A stretch of DNA of 14,220 bases from an uncultured Collinsella sp. (GTDB lineage Bacteria > Actinomycetota > Coriobacteriia > Coriobacteriales > Coriobacteriaceae). The DNA lies in the NCBI GenBank assembly GCA_900544755.1, contig UQWQ01000059.1, positions 1-14,220 on the forward strand. Direction: 5' to 3'. The notes under the pieces are model-generated. The model saw only the letters and a program-made list of their open reading frames with translations, was not told the DNA's origin and made no database searches. A program made the position numbers and the translations under genes. Shown piece after piece: positions 7,227 through 13,576 of this stretch (position 1 is the stretch's first letter; every line of letters starts with the position of its first letter).

Positions 7227-7232
7227 TATAAT
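7227..7232 (+). promoter_or_regulatory. -10 box of the efp operon promoter
   Basis: A perfect TATAAT lies 58 bases before the efp ATG and 32 bases after the pepP terminator. The -35 region (around 7204-7210, GCTGCAG) is a poor match, so this may depend on an activator or on -10-proximal contacts. The expected transcript would start near 7239 and carry a ~50-base leader with no obvious structure. Confidence 0.6.
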
Positions 7233-7289
7233 TTCGCTCGTATGTAATTTGGACGCTTGTGCGTTCTGCCCATAACAAGAAAGGTCGCT

Positions 7290-7853
7290 ATGCCTACCAT
7301 TTCTACCGCCGACTTCAAGAACGGCCTCGGTCTCCGCATTAAGGACAAGGTCTACACCATCGTCGAGTTCCAGCATGTCAAGCCGGGCAAGGGCGGCGCG
7401 TTTGTGCGCTACAAGACCCGCGACATCAAGAGCGGCCGCGTCGTCGAGAACACCTGCAACGCCGGCACCAAGTTCGAGAGCGTCATGCTCACCACCCGTG
7501 AGTTCCAGTACCTCTACAACGATGGCACCGACTACATCTTCATGGACAACGAATCCTATGAGCAGGTTCCCGTTCCCGAGGACATGGTGGGCGAGAACTC
7601 CAAGTGGCTGCGCGAGAACGACATCTGCCAGCTGCTCTTCGCCGACGATGAGCTCATGGGCGTGACTCCGCCGATGTTCATCGAGACCACCATCGTCCAG
7701 ACCGACCCGGGCTTTAAGGGCGACACCGTCCAGGGTTCCACCAAGCCGGCCACGATCGACACCGGCGCTGTCATCCAGGTCCCCATGTACCTCAACGAGG
7801 GCGAGGTCATCAAGGTTGACACCCGCGACGGCAAGTTCGTCTCCCGCGTCTAG
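7290..7853 (+). CDS. efp: Translation elongation factor P
   Basis: EF-P binds the ribosome between P and E sites and relieves stalling at polyproline stretches; 187 residues, standard length. The three-domain layout is readable: KOW-like N-terminal domain (1-65), then two OB-type domains. The tip loop KPGKGGAF holds K34 at the position that is modified in some bacteria; no modification gene is seen in this window. The C terminus GEVIKVDTRDGKFVSRV is the family signature. I chose ATG 7290 because AAGAAAGG precedes it and it gives the canonical N terminus MPTISTADFKNG; an in-frame ATG at 7257 adds 11 non-conserved residues. It is first in a seven-gene operon and follows the pepP terminator. The flanking proline peptidase fits the usual genomic pairing. 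Confidence 0.97.
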   Translation: MPTISTADFKNGLGLRIKDKVYTIVEFQHVKPGKGGAFVRYKTRDIKSGRVVENTCNAGTKFESVMLTTREFQYLYNDGTDYIFMDNESYEQVPVPEDMVGENSKWLRENDICQLLFADDELMGVTPPMFIETTIVQTDPGFKGDTVQGSTKPATIDTGAVIQVPMYLNEGEVIKVDTRDGKFVSRV

Positions 7854-7877
7854 CAACCAACTCTTCTAGGAGGACTC

Positions 7878-8240
7878 ATGCCCCAGGAAATCAAGATTGA
7901 CGGCATCGGCATTTCGCCCGATGTTCTGACCGCCATCGTCTCGCGCGCCGTGTCCGATGTCGAGGGCATCGCCTCCGTTGGCGTCAAGGACCTTGCCACC
8001 AACCTTGTCTCCATGATGCTCTCGTCCAAGGCCCCGGCTTCCGAGCCGGCGGTCGAGACCGAGGTCGTCGGCGACAAGCTCGCACTCACCGTGCGCGTTG
8101 TGGTGTTCTTTGGCTATCCGTTCAAGAAACTCGCCGAGGCCGTTCGCGCTGCCGTGGTCGCTGCCATCGATGCCCAGGTGGGCGTTGAGGTCGAGCGCGT
8201 TGACGTTTGCATCGACGGCCTCGTTTTCCCCAAGGAGTAA
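7878..8240 (+). CDS. Asp23/Gls24 family envelope stress protein
   Basis: 120-residue protein of the Asp23/Gls24 (DUF322) family. Visible hallmarks are VSRAVSDVEGIASVGV near the N terminus, the central LALTVRVVVFFGYPFKKLAEAV and the terminal VERVDVCIDGLVFPKE. It has no signal peptide or membrane segment, as expected. In Staphylococcus, Asp23 is a membrane-associated protein anchored by AmaP; no AmaP-like gene is found here. This position (efp ... nusB) matches YqhY of Bacillus, which lies between accC and nusB, so it is better compared with YqhY than with the stress-induced Asp23. The start ATG 7878 has the strong Shine-Dalgarno TAGGAGG 4 bases upstream. It ends 3 bp before nusB, so the two are likely coupled. 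Biochemical role unknown. Confidence 0.87.
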   Translation: MPQEIKIDGIGISPDVLTAIVSRAVSDVEGIASVGVKDLATNLVSMMLSSKAPASEPAVETEVVGDKLALTVRVVVFFGYPFKKLAEAVRAAVVAAIDAQVGVEVERVDVCIDGLVFPKE

Positions 8241-8243
8241 CCT

Positions 8244-8831
8244 TTGAGCCTTAAGGTTTATCGCGGGCGTACGCTTGCCCGCAGTCAGGCGCTGCAGTTG
8301 CTGTTCCAGGCCGAGGCCACGGACAGTCCGCTCGAGCGCGTCCTCGAGGGCGATTTCCTGATCTCGAAGGGCCCCCTCGACCCCTATGCGCTGGAGCTGT
8401 GCCGCGGTGCCTACGAGCATATCGATCGCATCGACTGTGCCCTGCGCGCCGTCGCCAAGAACTGGGATCTTATGCGCATGCCCGGCGCCGACCGCAATCT
8501 GCTGCGTATCGCCGTCTACGAGATGCGCTTCCTCACCGACGAAGAGGTCTCGGACGCTATCGTGATCAACGAGGCCGTCGAACTTGCCAAGGCCTATGGC
8601 ACCGACCAGTCCGCGTCGTTCGTCAACGGCGTGCTGGGCAAGATCGCGCGCAGCGAGGAGTTGCCGGGCGAGGACCTGTACCAGGAACTGCTGGCCGAGG
8701 ATCGCGCTCGCGAGGAGGCCCAGGCTGCTGAGGCTGCCGCCAAGGTCGCCGCCGCTCAGGCTACCGCCGGTGTACTTGCCGAGGATGTGGACGCTGCTGA
8801 GGCCGTCGAGTCCGACTCCGTCGAGGAGTAG
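8244..8831 (+). CDS. nusB: Transcription antitermination factor NusB with extended C terminus
   Basis: NusB binds boxA RNA with NusE (S10) and promotes antitermination on rRNA operons. The all-helical core occupies residues ~8-140: RGRTLARSQALQLLFQAE, then ADRNLLRIAVYEMRF, then DAIVINEAVELAKAYGTDQSASFVNGVLGKIA, which is the most diagnostic segment. The family usually ends shortly after this point (~140-150 residues); here about 55 more residues follow, rich in Ala and Glu (REEAQAAEAAAKVAAAQATA, ending SDSVEE). The start is TTG 8244, three bases after the asp23-like stop, with AAGGAG at 8232-8237 seven bases before; no better ATG exists at the N-terminal end of the core. The stop lies 2 bp before xseB. 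Confidence 0.93.
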   Translation: MSLKVYRGRTLARSQALQLLFQAEATDSPLERVLEGDFLISKGPLDPYALELCRGAYEHIDRIDCALRAVAKNWDLMRMPGADRNLLRIAVYEMRFLTDEEVSDAIVINEAVELAKAYGTDQSASFVNGVLGKIARSEELPGEDLYQELLAEDRAREEAQAAEAAAKVAAAQATAGVLAEDVDAAEAVESDSVEE

Positions 8832-8833
8832 CC

Positions 8834-9073
8834 ATGCCAGAGGGTTCTGTCCGCAACTTTGACGAGATCTCGGACCGTCTGGACCAGATCATCGCTACCG
8901 TTCGCTCCAAGGATACGTCCTTGGAGCGTTCACTCGATCTGTTTGACGAAGCGATTGAGCTGGGCTCCCGCGCGGTCGATATGGTCGACAAGTTTGAGCT
9001 GACGCCGCGTGAGGCCGATAAGCTCGAGCAGGAATACGATGAGGATGCGGCAAACGAATCCCAGGATAGCTAG
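8834..9073 (+). CDS. xseB: Exodeoxyribonuclease VII small subunit
   Basis: 79-residue XseB, which binds several-fold to the large subunit XseA in exonuclease VII, a single-strand DNA nuclease. The family pattern is clear: NFDEISDRLDQIIATVRSKD, then the signature SLERSLDLFDEAIELG and the helix ending near residue 53. The C terminus is acidic and polar (EQEYDEDAANESQDS). The start ATG 8834 is 2 bp after the nusB stop, and GAGGAG inside the nusB end acts as ribosome binding site. In Bacillus, xseA comes directly before xseB; here nusB abuts xseB and xseA is not in the window. Either xseA lies elsewhere or XseB acts without it. Family identity is fairly secure despite the small size. Confidence 0.88.
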   Translation: MPEGSVRNFDEISDRLDQIIATVRSKDTSLERSLDLFDEAIELGSRAVDMVDKFELTPREADKLEQEYDEDAANESQDS

Positions 9074-9107
9074 CCGCATCTCCGGATACGAATGGTTGAT
9101 GGCATTC

Positions 9108-9911
9108 ATGAAACGCGTGCGTCTTGATGACGAACTGATTTCACAGGGCATCTGCGCCGATCGCGCGGATGCCCTTCGCACTCTTATGGCCGGCTTGGTT
9201 TCGAGCGGCGGTGAGCGTTTGACCTCTCCGGGGCTCAAGGTGACGCCGGGCCTGCCGCTGCACGTTAAGGGGCGCATTCCGTACGTTGGGCGCGGCGGCC
9301 TTAAGCTTGAGGGTGCGCTCGATGCGTTTTGTATCGACCCCACGGGCCTTGCCTGCCTGGACGTAGGCTGCTCTACCGGCGGCTTTACCGATTGCCTGCT
9401 CAAGCGCGGAGCTGCGACCGTTGTCTCGGTGGACGTTGGTCGTGCACAGTTCGATTGGTCGTTGCGTCAGGACGATCGCGTGACGCTGCATGAGCGCACC
9501 AACGTGACGCAGCTGCCTGAGCTTGGCTATGCCGGCGCCATCGACCTGGCTGTTTGTGATGTCTCGTTTACCAGCATCGCGAACATTATCGATGCGGTGC
9601 TGGCGTGCCTGAAGCCTTCGGGTTCGTTCTGCACGCTCGTAAAGCCCCAGTTTGAGGCGCCGGCTGCGCTGGTGGGCGAGCGCGGTATCGTGACCGACCC
9701 CGCCGTCCGCCGCGATACGCTCGTGGCGGCGATTGAGCTTTTTGCCGCCAAGGGCCTGTTTCCGCTTGACGTGTGCGTGTCGCCCATCCATGGCGCTAAG
9801 GGCAACGTTGAGTTTTTCCTGTACGGCACAAGGTTTGCCCCTGGTGAACGCACCGACGATGAGCTGCAATCCCAGGTATCGGCTTTGAGCGAGAAAGCTG
9901 CAACGCTATGA
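9108..9911 (+). CDS. tlyA: TlyA family rRNA 2'-O-methyltransferase
   Basis: S4-domain plus FtsJ-fold methyltransferase; characterised TlyA proteins methylate ribose 2'-O of 23S rRNA C1920 and, in some, 16S rRNA C1409, which affects capreomycin sensitivity. With the start at ATG 9108 (MKRVRLDDELISQG) the protein has 267 residues, close to the 268 of M. tuberculosis TlyA. ATG 9099 is three codons earlier and cannot be excluded; neither has a strong Shine-Dalgarno. Residues ~1-60 form the S4 RNA-binding domain (RADALRTLMAGLV). The SAM site DVGCSTGGFTDCLL begins at D85; VKPQFEA with K179 and GAKGNVEFF complete the FtsJ core. It follows xseB by 34 bp and overlaps nadK by ATGA. Older annotation as haemolysin is misleading. 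Confidence 0.92.
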   Translation: MKRVRLDDELISQGICADRADALRTLMAGLVSSGGERLTSPGLKVTPGLPLHVKGRIPYVGRGGLKLEGALDAFCIDPTGLACLDVGCSTGGFTDCLLKRGAATVVSVDVGRAQFDWSLRQDDRVTLHERTNVTQLPELGYAGAIDLAVCDVSFTSIANIIDAVLACLKPSGSFCTLVKPQFEAPAALVGERGIVTDPAVRRDTLVAAIELFAAKGLFPLDVCVSPIHGAKGNVEFFLYGTRFAPGERTDDELQSQVSALSEKAATL

Positions 9912-10768
9912 AGGTCTTTCTGGTTCCCAATTACTACAAGCAAGAGGCGGTCGAGAGCGGCCTGATGCTCGAGCTTTGGCTTTCGCGCCAGGGCTACGAG
10001 GTCGCATGGGCTGCCGACCAGCGATCGAAGATTCAAAGCACGCCTGATATTGATGGCTCAGATCTGGTCATTACGCTCGGCGGCGATGGTACGTTGCTGC
10101 GCGCTGCCCGCATCCTCAACCATCGCGAGATTCCTATCCTTGGTCTTTCCTATGGTCACCTGGGCTTTTTAACTGCTGCGAGCCCCGAGGAGCGCGACAT
10201 TCTGCAGGTCGTGAGCGATGCTCTGTCCGGTGAGCTGCACGTGAGCCGCCGCGCCACCATCGCCGCGGATATCGTGTCCGTGCGCGACGATGGCACGAAG
10301 GATGTCGTGCGCACGTTTGCCCTCAACGATATGGCACTTACGCGCGGCCCCCTGTCCGATATGGTTGAGTTTGACATCACGGTGTCCGGCCATCATATCG
10401 ATCGCCTGCGCGGCGACGGTGTCGTCGTTTCGACGGCGACCGGCTCCACCGGCTATGCGCTTTCCGCCGGCGGTCCCATTGTCAGCCCCGATTACACGGG
10501 TATGGTCTGTGTGCCCATCGCCCCGCATACCATTCAGGCTCGCGCTTTTTTGACCTCGCCGAGTGATGTCGTCGAGATCTTTATGTCTGATGACCGTCCG
10601 AGTGTTCCGGCGATCGCTATCGATGGACAGTTTATTACCTGCGATGGCACCGTTGAGAGCGTGGCGGTGCGTCGCGGTCCCGGAGATGTGCTGCTTCTCG
10701 ATTACGGTCCCGAGAGCTTCTATAACTCCGTGAGCCGCGTGTTCTACGGAGTGCGTCATGATCGATGA
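9908..10768 (+). CDS. nadK: NAD kinase
   Basis: Phosphorylates NAD to NADP using ATP or polyphosphate; 286 residues, normal length. The catalytic GGDGTLLRAAR is at residues 58 onward, with D60 as catalytic aspartate. ILGLSYGHLGFLTA, the NE-type motif here as LNDMAL, and the nucleotide-binding GDGVVVSTATGSTGYALSAGGPI follow in order. The NE/D motif reads ND rather than NE, a tolerated change to note. The start ATG 9908 overlaps the tlyA stop (ATGA), and the end overlaps recN by 11 bp, so translation is coupled on both sides. The tlyA-nadK-recN order is the one I recall from Mycobacterium, supporting an actinobacterial origin. Confidence 0.96.
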   Translation: MKVFLVPNYYKQEAVESGLMLELWLSRQGYEVAWAADQRSKIQSTPDIDGSDLVITLGGDGTLLRAARILNHREIPILGLSYGHLGFLTAASPEERDILQVVSDALSGELHVSRRATIAADIVSVRDDGTKDVVRTFALNDMALTRGPLSDMVEFDITVSGHHIDRLRGDGVVVSTATGSTGYALSAGGPIVSPDYTGMVCVPIAPHTIQARAFLTSPSDVVEIFMSDDRPSVPAIAIDGQFITCDGTVESVAVRRGPGDVLLLDYGPESFYNSVSRVFYGVRHDR

Positions 10769-12386
10769 GCTGCAGGTTTCCAACATTGCACTCATTCGCG
10801 AGGCGACGCTGGTGCCGAGTGCGGGCCTAACGGTTTTGACTGGCGAGACCGGTGCCGGCAAGACCGCGCTGCTCTCGGCGCTCAAGCTCATTTTGGGCGA
10901 GCGTGCAGATTCGTCGACCGTGCGCGAGGGAGAGGCGCTGGCGAGCGTCGAGGCACGCTTGTTCGACGGCCCGCACGACACGGAGGGCTTTACCGTGCAG
11001 CGCAGCCTTTCTGCCGAGGGTCGCAGCCGCGTCAAGATTGACGGCCGCATCGCCAGCGTGCGCGAGCTTTCCGAGCGCGTCGGCGTGATGATGGATCTGT
11101 GCGGCCAGCATGAACATCAGCGTCTGCTCGATCCGGCGCATCATGTTGCCATGGTTGATGCCTGGGCTGGTCGCTCTGCGCTCGAGGCGCTCGACCGTTA
11201 CCGTGCCTGCTTCAAGGCGTCGCGTGCGGCTGCCAAGGAGGTCCGTCGCGTAGAGGAGGCGTCGCGTGCGCAGGGGAGTCGCGTCGAGGAGGCGCGCTTC
11301 GCCCTGGAGCGTATCGCCGAGGTCGACCCCAAGCCGGGTGAGTATGAGGAACTCGAGGAACTGCTGCCGCGCTCCGAACATGCCGAGGTACTGGTTGCCA
11401 CAGCTAACGATGCCCATGCATCGCTTGCCGCCGAAGGTGGAGCGCTCGATGCCGTGAACAGCGCCGTGGCAGAGCTTTCCCGTATGGCTACCGTCGATCG
11501 CAAACTGGGCGACATTGCCGATGCGCTTTCGGATGCCTGCATCTCCCTTGAGGATAGCGCGAACGAGCTTCGTGCCTATCGCGATGGCGTCGCCTTCGAC
11601 CCGCGCGAGCTCGCTCGCATGCGTGAGCGGTATTCCGATCTCAAGGGCCTGTTGCGTCAGTGGGGTCCCACCATGGACGATGTTTTTGCCATGCGCGATC
11701 GCTCGCAAGAGCTGATGTCCCTGGTCGATGATGGCGATGAACAGATCAAAAAGGCGCGTGAGGCACTCGGGAGCGCCGAGCGCGAGCTGTTCGCTGCCGC
11801 CAAGGCACTCAAGCGTGCGCGTAATACCGCTGCTCCGCGTTTTTGTCACGAGGTTGGCCGCCAAATGGCGCGCCTGGAGATGGGCGGCGCCGAGCTCGTT
11901 TGGGAGTCGCGTGATCTTCCGCGCGCCGAGTGGACGCCGGCGGGTCCTTCAAGCTACGAGCTTTTGTATCGCAGCGGTGTCGGCTTGACGCCGCGTCCCC
12001 TGCGCCGCATTGCCTCGGGCGGCGAGCTCAGCCGCGTCATGCTGGCGAGCAAGGTGGTCTTGGGTAATGCTGACGGCGTCGACACACTGGTATTTGACGA
12101 GGTCGATGCCGGTGTCGGCGGCTCCACGGCTCGTGCTCTTGCTGGTGTGCTGGCCGATCTTGCCGCTACGCATCAAGTGATTGTCGTAACCCACTTGGCG
12201 CAAGTCGCCGTCATGGCCGACAAGCATTATGTTGTCAGCAAGGAGCCGGGCGATGTTCCCCAGACGCATTTGGACGAGGTAACCGGCGAAGCGCGTACCG
12301 CCGAGATTGCCCGCATGTTGAGCGGCGATCAGTCCGAGGCAAGCTTGGCCCACGCAAAGCAGATGCTCGAAGAAGTTCGAGGCTAG
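10758..12386 (+). CDS. recN: DNA repair protein RecN
   Basis: SMC-like ATPase that acts early in double-strand break repair; 542 residues, slightly shorter than the usual 550-575. The N-terminal head has Walker A GETGAGKT (29-36) and the family sequence DLCGQHEHQRLLDP. Residues ~150-340 are a charged, Ala/Glu/Arg-rich coiled-coil region. The C-terminal head has the ABC signature ASGGELSRVMLA and Walker B LVFDEVDAGVGG (D447, E448), then the switch histidine in VVTHLAQVA. All ATPase motifs are intact. It starts at ATG 10758, inside the nadK end, and is the last gene of the efp operon. I saw no separate damage-inducible promoter or clear LexA box; one could lie inside nadK. Confidence 0.96.
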   Translation: MIDELQVSNIALIREATLVPSAGLTVLTGETGAGKTALLSALKLILGERADSSTVREGEALASVEARLFDGPHDTEGFTVQRSLSAEGRSRVKIDGRIASVRELSERVGVMMDLCGQHEHQRLLDPAHHVAMVDAWAGRSALEALDRYRACFKASRAAAKEVRRVEEASRAQGSRVEEARFALERIAEVDPKPGEYEELEELLPRSEHAEVLVATANDAHASLAAEGGALDAVNSAVAELSRMATVDRKLGDIADALSDACISLEDSANELRAYRDGVAFDPRELARMRERYSDLKGLLRQWGPTMDDVFAMRDRSQELMSLVDDGDEQIKKAREALGSAERELFAAAKALKRARNTAAPRFCHEVGRQMARLEMGGAELVWESRDLPRAEWTPAGPSSYELLYRSGVGLTPRPLRRIASGGELSRVMLASKVVLGNADGVDTLVFDEVDAGVGGSTARALAGVLADLAATHQVIVVTHLAQVAVMADKHYVVSKEPGDVPQTHLDEVTGEARTAEIARMLSGDQSEASLAHAKQMLEEVRG

Positions 12387-12404
12387 GTCGTATCAGCGGT
12401 GTTG

Positions 12405-12438
12405 GTGGGACAAAATAGACTGAAATTTTTTGTCCCAC
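12405..12438. terminator. Hairpin between convergent recN and rpiR-type gene
   Basis: A perfect 11-bp inverted repeat, GTGGGACAAAA (12405-12415) and TTTTGTCCCAC (12428-12438), with a 12-base loop. It lies between the recN stop and the stop of the minus-strand regulator, the usual place for a shared terminator. The A/T part is next to the loop instead of outside the stem, and no good T-run follows on either strand, so termination strength is uncertain. It could instead be a protein-binding dyad. Confidence 0.6.
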
Positions 12439-12446
12439 TACGCGTT

Positions 12447-13304
12447 TTACTCAACGACCTTGTCCGGCTGGATGAGCTCCTCGTAGTAGCTGATATGTTC
12501 GCGAGCGTCTTCAATCTCGGGCAGCAGGAAGTTGTAGATAACTTCGATGATCATCGTGGCGCTGATCTTGGAGAACGCAAAGTCGCCCGTCGTCAGCAGC
12601 GCTTCGTGGTTGACGGTATTAAAAGTGTAGTCTGCCAGGCGCGCGAGCGGGGATTTGCTGTCGCTGCTGATGACGACTACGGTTGCGCCGCAGTCGCGAG
12701 CCGCTTTTGCCATGCGATTCAAACGGCGCGATTTGCCGGAGTTTGAGATGAGCACGATGACGTCGCCGGGGCGTAGCGTGAGTGCAAACCCGATCGAGGT
12801 CTCGCTGATGGTGCTCGCCATGCAGCGAAGGCCCAGCTGCGAAAACTTAAATGTCGCATCGAGCGCGACCGCGTTCGTATTGCCCACAGCCGCAAACTCA
12901 ATAACCCCTGCATGCTTAAGGGCATGCACAACAGCCGCCAACGTATCGTGGTCGATCCCGTCGATGGTCGCATTAAGCTCGCTCACCTTGGCAGCCAGGA
13001 TGTTCTTAAGGCTCTGCTCCATATTGTCGAGCGAGACTTCGTCAGTCAGGCCCTCGTTGCGCTGGCTTTCCAAATCCCTCGCCAACGAAAACTGAAAGCT
13101 GCGGAAGCTGCCAAAGCCAAGCTTGCGGCAGAAGCGCGAAACGGTCGCCTCGGACGTGGTGGCGGCGCGCGAGAGCTGAGCCGCCGTGAGGCGTGGCGCC
13201 TCGGACTGGTGCTCCAATATATAGTCGACAATGCGCTGCTCGGACTCGCTGTATCCCTGATGGGTACTAATGAGGGAAAGTGCGCTCTTGCTACTATCGG
13301 TCAT
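12447..13304 (-). CDS. RpiR/MurR family transcriptional regulator
   Basis: Sugar-phosphate-responsive regulator, 285 residues. Residues ~15-90 are the RpiR helix-turn-helix domain (SESEQRIVDYILEH, then AAQLSRAATTSEATVSRFCRKLGF as recognition unit). Residues ~115-255 are a SIS sugar-phosphate-binding domain (IEFAAVGNTNAVAL, then PGDVIVLISNSGKSRRL and ATVVVISSDSKSPLA). I chose the start at 13304 because AGGAG precedes it by about 6 bases on the minus strand. The in-frame ATG at 13352 has no Shine-Dalgarno and directly abuts a TATACT promoter-like box. It is divergent from the fructose-type PTS gene and separated by a 272-bp region with inverted repeats, so it probably controls that transporter and perhaps itself. 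The ligand is unknown; a hexose phosphate is likely by family. Confidence 0.9.
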   Translation of the reverse strand: MTDSSKSALSLISTHQGYSESEQRIVDYILEHQSEAPRLTAAQLSRAATTSEATVSRFCRKLGFGSFRSFQFSLARDLESQRNEGLTDEVSLDNMEQSLKNILAAKVSELNATIDGIDHDTLAAVVHALKHAGVIEFAAVGNTNAVALDATFKFSQLGLRCMASTISETSIGFALTLRPGDVIVLISNSGKSRRLNRMAKAARDCGATVVVISSDSKSPLARLADYTFNTVNHEALLTTGDFAFSKISATMIIEVIYNFLLPEIEDAREHISYYEELIQPDKVVE

Positions 13305-13352
13305 GGATGGCTCCTGGTTGGCATGAAAATCGGAATCGTTTTGTAATGTCAT

Positions 13353-13358
13353 AGTATA
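13353..13358 (-). promoter_or_regulatory. Candidate -10 box for the RpiR-type regulator
   Basis: TATACT on the minus strand, with a weak -35 region around 13376-13381. Transcription would start near 13345, giving a ~40-base leader to the ATG at 13304. This supports 13304 over 13352 as the translation start. Confidence 0.4.
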
Positions 13359-13406
13359 GGGGGATTTTCAATAACAAGATACACCTTGCCGTTTCAAGTG
13401 TTGATG

Positions 13407-13451
13407 GTAAACTTTCACCTACCGTTTACGGTTATGAAAGAACCTTTCACC
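13407..13451. promoter_or_regulatory. Candidate operator: nested inverted and direct repeats
   Basis: Two dyads lie side by side: GTAAAC (13407-13412) with GTTTAC (13424-13429), and TGAAAG (13435-13440) with CTTTCA (13444-13449) around AAC. In addition CTTTCACC occurs twice, at 13412-13419 and 13444-13451, 32 bp or about three helical turns apart. This is the expected shape of binding sites for a dimeric or tetrameric regulator, most simply the divergent RpiR-type protein. Binding is inferred. Confidence 0.45.
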
Positions 13452-13471
13452 GGAGAATTGCGCCTTGTCTC

Positions 13472-13500
13472 TTCTCACGCGGACGGTAGGTTGGTATCTT
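13472..13500 (+). promoter_or_regulatory. Candidate promoter for the PTS gene
   Basis: TTCTCA (13472-13477) and TATCTT (13495-13500) match four of six bases each to the -35 and -10 consensus, with 17-bp spacing. Transcription would start near 13507, leaving a ~70-base leader. Other weak pairs exist (for example TTGTCT 13465 with TAGGTT 13487), so the exact site is open. Confidence 0.3.
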
Positions 13501-13514
13501 TCAGTTGTGGAAAA

Positions 13515-13554
13515 GCGCGCAAGGACGCGCGTGTAGGGGAGCGCCTGCGGGCGC
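13515..13554 (+). other. Two small GC hairpins in the PTS leader
   Basis: GCGCG (13515-13519) pairs with CGCGC (13526-13530), and GCGCC (13541-13545) pairs with GGCGC (13550-13554) around a TGCG loop. They lie between the likely promoter and the strong ribosome binding site AAAGGAGG (13564-13571). No T-run follows. They may stabilise the mRNA; a regulatory role is not shown. Confidence 0.35.
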
Positions 13555-13576
13555 AAAACTTAAAAAGGAGGGACAC

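Noticed and set aside
7233..7289. Possible riboswitch in the efp leader
   Set aside because: The leader is only about 50 bases, with no stable stem or known aptamer sequence visible.
6002..7348. 448-codon open frame on the minus strand opposite pepP
   Set aside because: It mirrors the whole pepP gene, whose metal ligands are all intact, and crosses the terminator and efp promoter. Its translation is rich in A, V, H, L and D without any recognisable domain, as expected from a high-GC shadow frame.
12399..12746. 115-codon plus-strand open frame overlapping the regulator 3' half
   Set aside because: It is antisense to a well-supported SIS-domain gene, begins within the intergenic hairpin region, and has no recognisable domain.
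13305..13352. Upstream in-frame ATG for the RpiR-type regulator
   Set aside because: No ribosome binding site, and a TATACT box directly abuts it, so the transcript would start at or after it. ATG 13304 has AGGAG at correct spacing.
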